DNA of 64,000 bases from Listeria sp. PSOL-1 (GTDB taxonomy: Bacteria; Bacillota; Bacilli; Lactobacillales; Listeriaceae), in NCBI RefSeq assembly GCF_902806445.1, contig NZ_LR760298.1:372001-436000 (forward strand), written 5' to 3'. The notes beneath the pieces were generated by a model that was not told where the DNA came from, searched no databases, and saw only the letters and a program-made list of their open reading frames with translations. Below, one piece after another: positions 41,672 through 51,011 of the stretch (position 1 is the stretch's first letter; each line of letters starts with the position of its first letter). Made by a program: the position numbers and the translations under genes.

Positions 41672-41836
41672 AATAATCATCCTTTCAAGCATAAAAAGTT
41701 TCTTTTCTTCTATAGTACCAGTGTTGAAAAAAATATGCTAAAAATACGCTATCACAAAAGAGGAATCTTAAAAAATATGGTAAAATAGGTGTGTGCATTT
41801 GAGACTCAGTCAAATAAGCTAGTAGAGGTGAGGTTT

Positions 41837-42499
41837 TTGAATCATTGGGAAGATTTTCTTGTGCCGTATAAGCAAGCTGTAGAAGAGTTAAAAGTAAAAT
41901 TTAAAGGAATGCGTTCCCAGTTTATACTTGAAAACAATCATTCGCCGATTGAATTTGTGACGGGTCGTGTAAAGCCCGTGGCAAGCATTTTGGATAAAGC
42001 AACAAAAAAGGAGATCTCACTTGATTGCTTAGCAGAAGAAATGCAAGATATCGCTGGACTTAGAATGATGTGTCAATTTGTGGATGATATTGAAGTTGTT
42101 GTCGAGTTAATGAGACAAAGAAGTGATTTTCGTATTATAGAAGAAAGAGATTATATTGCGAATAAAAAGCCTAGTGGTTATCGTTCTTACCATGTAGTTA
42201 TTGAATATCCAGTGGAAACAATCCAAGGTACAGAAAAGTTACTTGTTGAAATTCAAATTCGGACACTTGCCATGAATTTTTGGGCGACGATTGAGCATTC
42301 AATGAATTATAAATATCAAGGTGGGTTTCCAGAAGCGATTAATACAAGACTAAAACGCGCTGCAGAAGCTGCATATCAATTAGATGAAGAGATGCGCCAA
42401 ATTCGTGAAGAAGTAAGAGATGCTCAGGTCTTTTTTTCAAAAAATAAAGATGTCATCAAAGCCCAAAATACTGTACACCATGAAATTCCTAAACAATAG
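41837..42499 (+). CDS. relQ: Small alarmone synthetase RelQ (SAS1)
   Basis: A 220-residue (p)ppGpp synthetase without a hydrolase domain. Motifs HSPIEFVTGRVKPVASIL, DIAGLRMMCQF, KPSGYRSYHVV and VEIQIRTLAMNFWATIEH are the complete RelQ/YjbM set, including the GTP-binding Tyr and the catalytic Glu. TTG at 41837 is preferred behind AGAGGTGAGG and matches the start of homologues (NHWEDFLVPYK). First gene of relQ-nadK-rluD. It is allosterically stimulated by pppGpp in relatives. Confidence 0.93.
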   Translation: MNHWEDFLVPYKQAVEELKVKFKGMRSQFILENNHSPIEFVTGRVKPVASILDKATKKEISLDCLAEEMQDIAGLRMMCQFVDDIEVVVELMRQRSDFRIIEERDYIANKKPSGYRSYHVVIEYPVETIQGTEKLLVEIQIRTLAMNFWATIEHSMNYKYQGGFPEAINTRLKRAAEAAYQLDEEMRQIREEVRDAQVFFSKNKDVIKAQNTVHHEIPKQ

Positions 42500-42516
42500 A
42501 TAAAGGAGAACACAAA

Positions 42517-43311
42517 ATGAAATATGTAATTTTCTCCAAAGGGGATGAAAAGTCGAATTTACTTAGATTGACAATTGTTGCTGAATTTGGGAATTATGAT
42601 ATGGTCTATGATGAGGTTAACCCAGAAATTGTGATTTCCATTGGCGGTGACGGGACGATGCTTGCTGCTTTTCATCAATATGAAAATCGTTTAGATCAAA
42701 CTGTGTTTTTAGGTATTCATACGGGGCATTTAGGCTTTTATGCTGATTGGCGCCCGCAAGAAGTTGATAAATTGGTCAAGTTAATTGTAAAAGGCAAGTT
42801 TGAAAGAGTGATTTATCCGCTTTTAAAAACAACCGTACGCTATGCGTTAGGAAAACAAGAAGCGATTTATTTAGCGTTAAATGAATCAACGGTTAAAAGC
42901 TCTGGAGGGCCATTTGTCGTTGATGTTTTTGTCAATGATAGTCATTTTGAGCGATTTCGCGGAGATGGTCTTTGTATGTCAACACCAAGTGGAACCACGG
43001 CTTACAATAAATCGCTTGGAGGGGCTTTAATGCATCCTTCCATTTCAGCCATGCAGTTAACCGAAATGGCGTCAATTAATAATCGGGTTTATCGTACAAT
43101 TGGGAGCCCACTTGTTTTCCCAAATCATCACTTAGTTAGTTTACAGCCAGTTAACCATAATGACTTTCAAATATCAGTGGATCATTTAAGTATTTTACAT
43201 CGCGATGTAAAAGAAATTCGTTATGAGGTTTCAGATCAGTCAATTCAATTTGCAAGATTCAGGTCGTTTCCATTTTGGCAACGAGTACATGATTCGTTTA
43301 TTGAAGATTAG
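42517..43311 (+). CDS. nadK: NAD kinase
   Basis: Phosphorylates NAD to NADP with ATP. The 264 residues include the GGDG motif at 43-46 with catalytic D45, LGIHTGHLGFYADW, NESTVKSSGG and TPSGTTAYNKSLGGA, all core motifs of the NadK family. It lies 17 bases after relQ with AAAGGAG upstream and 9 bases before rluD, so three functions share one transcript. Length fits Listeria NadK1, the enzyme studied by crystallography. Confidence 0.95.
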   Translation: MKYVIFSKGDEKSNLLRLTIVAEFGNYDMVYDEVNPEIVISIGGDGTMLAAFHQYENRLDQTVFLGIHTGHLGFYADWRPQEVDKLVKLIVKGKFERVIYPLLKTTVRYALGKQEAIYLALNESTVKSSGGPFVVDVFVNDSHFERFRGDGLCMSTPSGTTAYNKSLGGALMHPSISAMQLTEMASINNRVYRTIGSPLVFPNHHLVSLQPVNHNDFQISVDHLSILHRDVKEIRYEVSDQSIQFARFRSFPFWQRVHDSFIED

Positions 43312-43320
43312 GAGGAAGTT

Positions 43321-44217
43321 TTGTTTTTATCGTGGCAAGTGAAAGAAGAGGAAGAAGGCATACTGCTTAGGACATTTCTTAAGCATCATCATATTTCAAA
43401 ACAGCTTTTAGCTTCTGTGAAATATCAAGAAGACGGGAAAATTGAAGTCAATAAAAAAGAAGAAACCGTCCTTTATAAAGTAAAAACAGGAGATATTATT
43501 AAGCTAACTTTTCCAAAAGAAAAGCAAAACGACCGTTTAGTGCCTGAATTTGGCCTTTTAGATATCGTGTTTGAGGATGATTTTATTCTTGTTATTAATA
43601 AGCCTGCTGGGATGGCATCGATTCCTGCACAATATCATCCAAAGGGGTCGGTTGCAAGTCATGTGAAAGGGTATTACCATCTGAAAGGTATTGATTCTGC
43701 AATCCATATTGTGACAAGGCTTGATCGTGAAACTTCTGGATTGATGCTGATTGCAAAAACACGGTTTGCTCATGCGCGATTAAGTGATTTTCTGCAAAAA
43801 GGGCTTTTGAAAAGGCGTTATCAGGCGCTTGTCACGGGACAATTGTCAGAGTCTAGTGGAAGTATTATCGCTCCAATTGGTAGGCGTGATGTTAGTATCA
43901 TGGAACGAATAGTCACACCAGAAGGAAAATATGCAAAAACAAACTACCAAAGAATAGCACATTATCAGGATTTTGATCATCTCAAAATTGAACTTGAAAC
44001 AGGGAGAACCCATCAAATTCGCGTTCATTTTTCATATATTGGTCATCCATTAATTGGAGATGAAATGTATGGCGGTAAAGTAGATCAGTTAAAAAGGCAA
44101 GCACTTCATTCGTATCATCTTCATTTACAACACCCTTTTACAGAAGAATATCTTGAGTTTGAAATTCCACTACCAGCAGATATTGAAAACATGATAAACA
44201 AAGTGAAAAAAGTTTAA
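43321..44217 (+). CDS. RluA/RluD-family pseudouridine synthase (YjbO-like)
   Basis: A 298-residue enzyme that isomerises uridine in rRNA or tRNA. The N-terminal 80 residues are an S4-like RNA-binding domain; the catalytic motif RLDRETSGLMLIAKT places the nucleophile at D135, and LETGRTHQIRVHF and GHPLIGDEMYGG complete the RluA set. TTG start with TTAGGAGG upstream. It ends the relQ-nadK-rluD unit; the exact target site is not predictable from sequence. Confidence 0.93.
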   Translation: MFLSWQVKEEEEGILLRTFLKHHHISKQLLASVKYQEDGKIEVNKKEETVLYKVKTGDIIKLTFPKEKQNDRLVPEFGLLDIVFEDDFILVINKPAGMASIPAQYHPKGSVASHVKGYYHLKGIDSAIHIVTRLDRETSGLMLIAKTRFAHARLSDFLQKGLLKRRYQALVTGQLSESSGSIIAPIGRRDVSIMERIVTPEGKYAKTNYQRIAHYQDFDHLKIELETGRTHQIRVHFSYIGHPLIGDEMYGGKVDQLKRQALHSYHLHLQHPFTEEYLEFEIPLPADIENMINKVKKV

Positions 44218-44280
44218 AAAAAAACAAGACTCATGTAAAATAAATAATGGAATAAATGTTTAATTTTAGGAGGAAGAATA

Positions 44281-45069
44281 ATGAATTTAACTTTAGATGA
44301 TAAAACTTACGTTGTGATGGGTGTTGCCAATAAACGTAGTATTGCTTGGAGTATTGCTAAATCACTTAACGAAGCAGGGGCTAAGTTAGTTTTTACATAT
44401 GCAGACGATCGGGCTAAAAAAAGCATTACAGAACTAGTAGACACGCTTTCTGACATAAATAAAGATCCATTATTGATTCACTGTGATGTCACAAGTGAAG
44501 ATAACATAAAAGCGGCTTTTGAAGCTGTAAAAGCGAAACATGAGAAAATTAGCGGCTTAGCACATTGTATTGCTTTTGCAAATAAAGACTATTTAACGGG
44601 TGATTATTTAGAAGTGGATCGTGAAAGCTTTTTACAAGCTCATGAAATCAGTGCTTATTCTTTCACAGCAATTGCTCGAACATTGAAGCATTTAGAAATG
44701 CTAGCAGAGGATGCAAGTTTAATTACGTTAACTTATCTTGGTGGCGAGCGCGTGGTTGAAAATTATAATATTATGGGGGTCGCAAAAGCTTCTCTTGATG
44801 CAAGTGTTAAATATATGGCAGTTGATCTTGGAAAAGTGGGCGTCCGTGTAAATGCGATCTCAGCTGGTCCAATCCGTACGTTATCAGCAAGAGGTGTGAG
44901 TAGTTTTACAAAGTCACTAAGCATAGTAGAAGAGAAAGCACCGCTAAAACGAGCGACACAACCAGAAGAAGTGGGAGATACGGCTTTATTCCTGTTTAGT
45001 TCACTTTCACGAGGGATTACTGGTGAAATGATTCATGTGGATAGCGGCTATCACATTATCGGATTTTAA
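44281..45069 (+). CDS. fabI: Enoyl-[acyl-carrier-protein] reductase FabI
   Basis: Reduces enoyl-ACP in the last step of each fatty-acid elongation cycle and is the triclosan target. The 262-residue SDR shows GVANKRSIAWSIAK for NAD(P)H binding, Y152 in TYLGGER, and the catalytic Y162-x6-K169 pair. AGGAGG precedes the ATG. It has a 21-bp bidirectional terminator and appears monocistronic. A FapR operator was sought upstream and not found in the 63-base gap. Confidence 0.95.
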   Translation: MNLTLDDKTYVVMGVANKRSIAWSIAKSLNEAGAKLVFTYADDRAKKSITELVDTLSDINKDPLLIHCDVTSEDNIKAAFEAVKAKHEKISGLAHCIAFANKDYLTGDYLEVDRESFLQAHEISAYSFTAIARTLKHLEMLAEDASLITLTYLGGERVVENYNIMGVAKASLDASVKYMAVDLGKVGVRVNAISAGPIRTLSARGVSSFTKSLSIVEEKAPLKRATQPEEVGDTALFLFSSLSRGITGEMIHVDSGYHIIGF

Positions 45070-45117
45070 AAAAACATGTGCCGAGGACATTCATTGATGT
45101 CCTCGGCACATGTTTTT
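45070..45117. terminator. Bidirectional terminator between fabI and dltD
   Basis: A perfect 21-bp stem around the loop TCATTG, with A and T runs at its ends; it includes part of the dltD stop codon. Confidence 0.95.
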
Positions 45118-46399
45118 AATTTTTTTTCTCTAATTTACCTTTGTTATCTTTAAGTGGTGCTTGAGAAAGATAAAATTCTTTTGGTGTTGGTGGGTAAAAG
45201 GCTGGTTTTTTAGTTTGTCTAAATTGATCAATCGCCTTATCTATTTGTACCCAGCCACGCCAGCTTAAATGAATTGGGTCCTCTAAGAAGTAAGGATCAT
45301 CTGTAAATTTCTCAAGTGAAACGTATTTAAAGCCATTCTGTTCCACCATTGCTTGTGTTTTTTGGTAATATAAACTTAATTCTTTTCTATTCATGCCAAT
45401 AAAATCGATCCATTTTCCATTAATTGGTGGATTAACGAAGAGAACATCTGCACCAGCCTGCTTAAACGCATCCATAACTAGCTGTAAGTCAGCGTACTCA
45501 GGTGATTGAGCATAGCTTAATGAGCGACGGCTGTCTGTTAACTTATCGTAAATAGGTTTGATTTTTTTATCGTAATATTTTTGTTTGATGTTAAATTCAT
45601 TGTTACCAGTATTGGCTTTACCAGCTTCTATAGCAAGTTGATCTAGTTTTTCATAGGATAAGTTGCCAGGGAGATTTTTAATACCATTTTCAACCATTTC
45701 TTCTCTAGAACCAGTGACAAATTTTGATTCCAATTCATCTTTACGAGTTAAAATAGCATATTGGAATTTTGCTGATAAGCGTGTGAAAGTTTCATCGTTT
45801 GGTTTATTTGGTCCAGGTGTAGCAATGTTTTCAAGTAAGGATTTTAAAGTTGTATCATTTTGCACGACTTTATATTGTAACAACCTGCGTGCAGCATAGC
45901 GTCTTTCGGGTGTTTCTTTTTTGTCTTCTAAAGCAAATTTATAAGCTTGAAGCGGTGAAAAGTTAATCCCAAAATGACCAGCATTTACTCCTTTTGGTTG
46001 AAACCACTGTGGGGAGAGAATGAAAACTACTTTTTTTCCTTTTAATTGGGTACCGAGTGAGTTGATATTTAAATAGTGTGTAAGCGATTGTGTCCCTGCA
46101 CGGCCAATTAAAAACGGTGTATAACCCTTATTGTATTTTTGAGAATAAACGCTTGGATGAAACATATCAATACGAGAGAGTTCAGAAGACCCAAAGATTG
46201 GTAAGTATTCTTTTTTTGAAAACGCATCGTCTTGAATAAGTTGTCCTTGAATGACACCTTCATTCATCGAAGTAGCACTTTTTTCAATGGTTTTATTTGA
46301 AACGCCATTGAAAAGAGCACTTGGGCCGAAAAGGATGAACAGGAAGACAAGTCCAGCAACAAGTACTGGACCAAATGTCATCCAAAGCTTTTTTTTCAT
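45116..46399 (-). CDS. dltD: Teichoic acid D-alanine transfer protein DltD
   Basis: A 427-residue membrane-anchored SGNH-type protein that puts D-alanine onto lipoteichoic acid outside the membrane. One N-terminal helix (VLVAGLVFLFILFG), FGSSELSR near residue 70 with the catalytic serine, and the C-terminal DPIHLSWRGW with Asp and His complete the active site. Its ATG overlaps the dltC stop by one base (TAATG). Last gene of dltXABCD. Confidence 0.95.
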   Translation of the reverse strand: MKKKLWMTFGPVLVAGLVFLFILFGPSALFNGVSNKTIEKSATSMNEGVIQGQLIQDDAFSKKEYLPIFGSSELSRIDMFHPSVYSQKYNKGYTPFLIGRAGTQSLTHYLNINSLGTQLKGKKVVFILSPQWFQPKGVNAGHFGINFSPLQAYKFALEDKKETPERRYAARRLLQYKVVQNDTTLKSLLENIATPGPNKPNDETFTRLSAKFQYAILTRKDELESKFVTGSREEMVENGIKNLPGNLSYEKLDQLAIEAGKANTGNNEFNIKQKYYDKKIKPIYDKLTDSRRSLSYAQSPEYADLQLVMDAFKQAGADVLFVNPPINGKWIDFIGMNRKELSLYYQKTQAMVEQNGFKYVSLEKFTDDPYFLEDPIHLSWRGWVQIDKAIDQFRQTKKPAFYPPTPKEFYLSQAPLKDNKGKLEKKN

Positions 46400-46635
46400 T
46401 ATTTGAGTTCCTCGAGCTTAGCAATAATCATTTCTGGAGTTGCCCATTCCGTGCGTTCAAATTCAGAGACTGGAACTGTGATACCTAAACGAGCTTCAAT
46501 TTCAACGAGTAGACTAACTGTTGCCATTGAATCAAGCAAGCCTTCGTCGAAAAGTTGAACGTTTGTGTTATCTTTAACTTCTTCTGTTTCTGTAATTTCC
46601 TCTAAAATTTTTAATACTTCATCGCGAAAAGCCAT
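46399..46635 (-). CDS. dltC: D-alanyl carrier protein DltC
   Basis: A 78-residue acyl-carrier-type protein. The phosphopantetheine serine is S36 in [13 protein letters not shown]. DltA loads D-alanine on it and DltB/DltD take it to the membrane. ATG at 46635 has AAAGGTGG upstream; an in-frame ATG four codons earlier is inside that site. Overlaps dltD by one base. Confidence 0.95.
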   Translation of the reverse strand: MAFRDEVLKILEEITETEEVKDNTNVQLFDEGLLDSMATVSLLVEIEARLGITVPVSEFERTEWATPEMIIAKLEELK

Positions 46636-46663
46636 GTTAAAAACCACCTTTAATTATTTTTAG

Positions 46664-47848
46664 TTAAAATGGGATTTTATCTAATATTCCTGAGAAGATC
46701 AAGAATCCAAAGCAGATAAAATTAAATGTGATAAATACCCCAATGACATGTGTTACTTTGTTTTTTGGATAGAATTTATATTTTTTATTAATGCGTTCAA
46801 AGATATCAAAACCGATAATCATGAGCGCTTGGTATAACCCGTAAAGGATGTAATACCAATGAAGACCATGCCAAATCCCCATAATCATGAAATTCACGAA
46901 ATAAGCGATATAGGCAATTGTAAACTTGCTTTTAAACCATTTTTTCTTTGTTAACCAGAATACAAGGCGCATAAAAACGAAATCTCGGAACCAGAATGAT
47001 AAGGTCATATGCCATCTATTCCAGAAATCTTTAATGTTGCGAGCGATAAATGGTTTGTTAAAGTTCATTGGTGTCTGTATCCCTAACATATGACTGACTC
47101 CGACAGCAAACGCACTATAACCAGCAAAGTCAAAGAACAAATACATACTATAACTATACATATAACCAAGCATGCTAGAGCCAAAATTAATATGGTTTAT
47201 TAAATTAAATTTAAGTGGCTCCACCCAGTATTTGGAAACTAAATAAGCAATAATGAATTTATAAAGAAAACCTAAGAAAATAAGAAAAATACCTCTGTTT
47301 AAAAGTGCTAAATATTTTTCCTTATCAAGTGGTTTATCGACATCCTGTTTAAAGCGACGATAACGATCAATTGGTCCAGAAGAAAGCGTTGGGAAAAAGA
47401 GTAAGAAATTCACGAATTCAACAGAATTATACTCTTTGATTAAGCCATCACGGATTTCTATCACCATGGTTACGGCTTTAAATGTCAAATAAGAGATACC
47501 AAGGAAGCCAACGAGTGAAAGATGGCCTGCAAGTAATGGCTGCATCTTGGTAACAATGAGTGGTAAAATGGACATCAATATTGCTAAAGTGAAAATACCA
47601 CCATGATTTTTATTTAAAACACGGCGATAATTAAAGTAAAGCCGTACAATAATTAATTGCCAAAAGATAAAGGCAATAAACGCAATCCCTTGAATGTAGT
47701 TCTCAGAGAACATCCAATAAATGAAAAGAAGTGTTACAAAGGCATTATAAACAGGTAAACGGCGACCATTTAGGCCTGCAATGATAATGGGAGCTAAAAA
47801 TAGAAACAATATCCCAAAATAGAATATCGTACCATAAGGTGTTGTCAT
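46664..47848 (-). CDS. dltB: D-alanyl transfer protein DltB (MBOAT)
   Basis: A 394-residue membrane-bound O-acyltransferase that carries D-alanine across the membrane. About eleven hydrophobic segments, with the MBOAT core FWNRWHMTLSFWFRDFVFMR and the catalytic histidine in MGIWHGLHWYY. Its ATG overlaps the dltA stop by four bases (ATGA), which couples translation. Confidence 0.95.
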   Translation of the reverse strand: MTTPYGTIFYFGILFLFLAPIIIAGLNGRRLPVYNAFVTLLFIYWMFSENYIQGIAFIAFIFWQLIIVRLYFNYRRVLNKNHGGIFTLAILMSILPLIVTKMQPLLAGHLSLVGFLGISYLTFKAVTMVIEIRDGLIKEYNSVEFVNFLLFFPTLSSGPIDRYRRFKQDVDKPLDKEKYLALLNRGIFLIFLGFLYKFIIAYLVSKYWVEPLKFNLINHINFGSSMLGYMYSYSMYLFFDFAGYSAFAVGVSHMLGIQTPMNFNKPFIARNIKDFWNRWHMTLSFWFRDFVFMRLVFWLTKKKWFKSKFTIAYIAYFVNFMIMGIWHGLHWYYILYGLYQALMIIGFDIFERINKKYKFYPKNKVTHVIGVFITFNFICFGFLIFSGILDKIPF

Positions 47849-49395
47849 TCGTTCACCTCTAGAGCCAGCGCTTTACGATCAACCTTACTGTTATTTGTTA
47901 ATGGTAAGCTTTCTTTGTAAATCCATTTGCGTGGGATCATATAGCTTGGTAACACACTTTGCAATTCCTTTTTTATTGCAGAACTAAGTTGATATTCTTT
48001 TTGAAATTCGTGTGAGTTTGGTACGACAAAGGCAACTAAACTATCGACTTTCCCATTAACAAGTTTTGGAATGACAACGCAACTACGTATATAGCTGACT
48101 TCTTTCAAATTATTTTCGATATCTTCAAGTTCAATCCGATATCCATGCAGTTTAACTTGGAAATCAAGGCGACCATAGAAGAAGAGTTGTCCATCTTTAA
48201 TAATCCCCGCATCTCCAGTATGATAACCAACAAAAGGTGGATATTCTTTAAAAACTTGTGCTGTCTTTTCTGGATCGTTTAGATAACCTTTTGAAACGCT
48301 TGGTCCAATCAGAACAATTTCACCTTTTTCTCCGTCTGGCAGTACTTCACCAGTTTCAGTTGAGACAATTTGTAGTTTAGAATCGGGTTTCATTTCACCA
48401 AGTGGTAAGCTTGGGTATTGGTCAATGATTTCATTTGTAATCTTTACTTGTGTGACAGCAACAGTTGCTTCAGTTGGGCCATAGGTGTTATAAACATTTG
48501 CTTTTGGAAAACGTTTCAACAGCTCACGAGCGGTTTCTTTTGTAAGAATTTCGCCGCAAAATAAGAAGTTAGTAAGCCCAGGTTGTGTTTCTTGATTGAA
48601 ATGAGGATCAAGTAGGCAAACATCAACAAAAGAAGGTGTGCTAACCCAAACATTTAGCCCCATTTCAGGAAGTTTTGCATATAAATCTTTTAAGTTGGCG
48701 CTAATCTCTTTGTCAAGTGGTAAAAGGGTGCCGCCTGATAAAAGGGTTGGATAAACTCCCATTACTGACAGATCAAAGGAATAAGGTGCTTGATTTAAAA
48801 CGCGCATTCCTTGTGCAAAGGAAAAATCCTGTAAAATCCAATGGCTAAAGCTTGCCAAGTTGTTATGTGAAATTTGTACACCTTTAGGCATGCCTGTGCT
48901 TCCAGAAGTATAGATAATATAGTAGGTATCATTACCACTTACTGCATTTTTTGGATTTGGAAGTTTGCCTTCATTTTTGTTGAAAGTAGCTGTTATTTCT
49001 GTTGTAGTAATCACTTTTTCTTTGCAATTTACAATAACTTCATCATCAGCGTCTTCTGCTAAAATAACAGCTAGTGAACCAGAAGCTGTAATAATTTGAC
49101 TTGCGCGTTCGTTTGGAACTGATTTATCAATGGGTATATATGGATGACCACTTTTGGTTGCTGCTAAGAAAGAAATAATCATTAGTGGGCTCATATGACC
49201 ATAGACGATGACAGGCTTATTTTTTTCGCAACCAATCTTGTTCTCAAGAAATAGCGCAAAGGCATCAGACTTTTCTTTAAGCTCTTTATAAGTTAAGACT
49301 TCCTTATTATATTCATAACACGGTGCATTTGGTGTTTTCTGTGCCCACTCATCAATACGAGCCGCGATTGTAGAATCCATCGTTTGGATACTCAT
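47845..49395 (-). CDS. dltA: D-alanine:carrier protein ligase DltA
   Basis: Adenylates D-alanine and loads it on DltC in the cytoplasm. About 516 residues with the adenylation motifs YIIYTSGSTGMPKGV, YGPTEATVAVT, YHTGDAG and the C-terminal lysine in SKVDRKAL. ATG at 49395 is preferred (AAAGGA about 9 bases upstream); an ATG two codons earlier is too close to the site. D-alanylation lowers surface charge and gives resistance to cationic peptides. Follows dltX by 18 bases. Confidence 0.95.
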   Translation of the reverse strand: MSIQTMDSTIAARIDEWAQKTPNAPCYEYNKEVLTYKELKEKSDAFALFLENKIGCEKNKPVIVYGHMSPLMIISFLAATKSGHPYIPIDKSVPNERASQIITASGSLAVILAEDADDEVIVNCKEKVITTTEITATFNKNEGKLPNPKNAVSGNDTYYIIYTSGSTGMPKGVQISHNNLASFSHWILQDFSFAQGMRVLNQAPYSFDLSVMGVYPTLLSGGTLLPLDKEISANLKDLYAKLPEMGLNVWVSTPSFVDVCLLDPHFNQETQPGLTNFLFCGEILTKETARELLKRFPKANVYNTYGPTEATVAVTQVKITNEIIDQYPSLPLGEMKPDSKLQIVSTETGEVLPDGEKGEIVLIGPSVSKGYLNDPEKTAQVFKEYPPFVGYHTGDAGIIKDGQLFFYGRLDFQVKLHGYRIELEDIENNLKEVSYIRSCVVIPKLVNGKVDSLVAFVVPNSHEFQKEYQLSSAIKKELQSVLPSYMIPRKWIYKESLPLTNNSKVDRKALALEVNE

Positions 49396-49413
49396 CTGCA
49401 TCCGTCCTTTCTA

Positions 49414-49569
49414 TTAAAATTCGTTATAGACAAAATTAGTGCTATTTGGATTTTTGAATCCATAAAACCATAGTAAGCTAAGAAGAACAATTAAATAAAA
49501 AAGGGTTTTAAGGACAAAAATTGTACTAGGTTTATAGAAGAAAAGTTTTAATTTGCTAAATATGTTCAT
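49414..49569 (-). CDS. dltX: DltX, small membrane protein of the dlt operon
   Basis: A 51-residue single-span protein: MNIFSKLKLFFYKPSTIF, then a helix with TLFYLIVLLSLLWFYGF, and the conserved C-terminal motif ending FVYNEF. DltX is found at the head of dlt operons in most Firmicutes and its extracellular C-terminal tail works with DltB/DltD in moving the D-alanyl group. It is 18 bases upstream of dltA. The AGGTG site is unusually close to the ATG, so translation may be weak. Confidence 0.9.
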   Translation of the reverse strand: MNIFSKLKLFFYKPSTIFVLKTLFYLIVLLSLLWFYGFKNPNSTNFVYNEF

Positions 49570-49833
49570 CACCTCATTTATTACTGTTTAATGACAAATA
49601 TTAAGAATATGTTTTTATCCCTTATATAATGTAACGCATGTGACTTAATTTGTCTAATTACAATTTTGTAAGGTTGAGTCATTTTTATATTTATTTATCA
49701 TAATTTGCGCTAAAATATAAAAATGTCGGAGAAAAATATTGCGAAAAAGAATAAAAATTTAGACAAAGTCTGTTTATGACAACAAATATGAATTTTTTAT
49801 GAACTTTTCGCTTTGAAGGAGGAAAGATATAAC

Positions 49834-50508
49834 ATGAATGCGAAAAAAATGGCGGCTTTAAAGGCTTGTGAGCATATAAAAGCGGGAAGCACAATTGGTC
49901 TTGGAACCGGGAGTACAGCTTATTATGCTATCAAACGTATAGCGAAGTTGATTCAAGAAGGCATGAATTTAAAAGCTGTAGCCACTTCACGTATATCTGA
50001 GCAGCTAGCACATGAAAATAACATTCCCTTATATAGCCTTAATGATGTAGAAAAAATTGATTTAACAATAGATGGTGCGGACGAAGTTGATCATGAATTA
50101 AATGGAATAAAAGGTGGTGGCGGCGCACTTTTACGTGAAAAAATTGTTGCGACTGCAAGCACGACAAATATTTGGATAGTGGATGAATCAAAACAAGTGA
50201 ACACTTTAGGTAGATTTCCACTTGCGGTTGAAGTAGTTTCATTTGGTCATGAAGTAATAAAAAGAAAGCTCGGGACGTTTGCTAAAGAAATCATTCTTAG
50301 AAAAGAACAGGATGGAAAAATTTTTATGACAGATAATGGGCATTATATTTATGATCTTCATATCGGCAAAATTGATAACCCATGGGAATTACAACAAGAA
50401 CTTGAGCGTATTCCGGGAGTTGTCACAGATGGGTTGTTTTTAGATATTGCTGATATCGTCATGATTGGCATGCAAGATGGAACTGTCAAAGAAGTGTTGC
50501 GAAAATGA
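49834..50508 (+). CDS. rpiA: Ribose-5-phosphate isomerase A
   Basis: Interconverts ribose-5-P and ribulose-5-P in the pentose phosphate pathway. The 224-residue protein shows GLGTGSTA near the start, DGADEVDHELNGIKGGGGAL with catalytic Asp residues, REKIVA with the catalytic Glu, and a Lys-rich C-terminal part. ATG at 49834 lies behind AAGGAGGAAAG. Divergent from the dlt operon across a 264-base A/T-rich gap that must contain both promoters; I could not assign them securely. Confidence 0.95.
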   Translation: MNAKKMAALKACEHIKAGSTIGLGTGSTAYYAIKRIAKLIQEGMNLKAVATSRISEQLAHENNIPLYSLNDVEKIDLTIDGADEVDHELNGIKGGGGALLREKIVATASTTNIWIVDESKQVNTLGRFPLAVEVVSFGHEVIKRKLGTFAKEIILRKEQDGKIFMTDNGHYIYDLHIGKIDNPWELQQELERIPGVVTDGLFLDIADIVMIGMQDGTVKEVLRK

Positions 50509-50544
50509 TCTTTTGGGACATAACATTCGTTATGTCAAAAGATC
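50507..50544. terminator. Hairpin between rpiA and the GNAT gene
   Basis: GATCTTTT plus GACATAAC pairs with GTTATGTC plus AAAAGATC with a 2-base bulge. It begins within the rpiA stop codon and lacks a clear T tract on the plus strand. Confidence 0.5.
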
Positions 50545-50556
50545 ACCAGAAGTATT

Positions 50557-50991
50557 TTATTTCAAAGTCTTTTCCATCAGTCTATGAGGAATCCCGGCAT
50601 CATCAAAAAGTTCAGAAGCTATCTGATAGCCTAACTTTTCATAAAATGGAATAGCCGTTACTTGGGCGCCAAGTTTTAATTTTAGAATACCTTGAAGGCG
50701 AGCTTCATGTTCAATTGCTTCCATGATTCGTCGTCCAGCTCCGAGTCCACGTGCTGCTTTTAGCGTGCAGATCCGTTCAACTTTGCCGTAACCGTCAGTC
50801 ATGCGGAACCTTCCTGTAGCGATTGCTGTCCCATCGTTAGCATAATCAACAAACATCGTTGCGCTATTTACGTTATCGAATTCATCCCATTCTAGTTCAG
50901 GATCAATACCTTGTTCTTCAATAAAGACGTTACGCCGGATTTTTAAAGCATCTTTTCTTATTTCTGAAGTAATAGCTTTTTGTACTGTCAA
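50557..50991 (-). CDS. GNAT family acetyltransferase (YjcF-like)
   Basis: A 144-residue single-domain GNAT enzyme. VFIEEQGIDPELEWDEFD at the start, GRFRMTDGYGKVERI in the middle, the acetyl-CoA loop RGLGAGRRIM and GAQVTAIPFYEKLGYQ match Bacillus YjcF and relatives; the final AGIPHRLMEK is also conserved. Substrate unknown. TTG start with AAGGAG 7 bases upstream. It follows the esterase gene by 20 bases. Confidence 0.9.
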   Translation of the reverse strand: MTVQKAITSEIRKDALKIRRNVFIEEQGIDPELEWDEFDNVNSATMFVDYANDGTAIATGRFRMTDGYGKVERICTLKAARGLGAGRRIMEAIEHEARLQGILKLKLGAQVTAIPFYEKLGYQIASELFDDAGIPHRLMEKTLK

Positions 50992-51011
50992 TTTTTTTCT
51001 CCTTTTCTTAG

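Noticed and set aside
44218-44280. FapR operator before fabI
   Set aside because: No sequence resembling the ATTAGTACC-type dyad is present in the 63-base gap.
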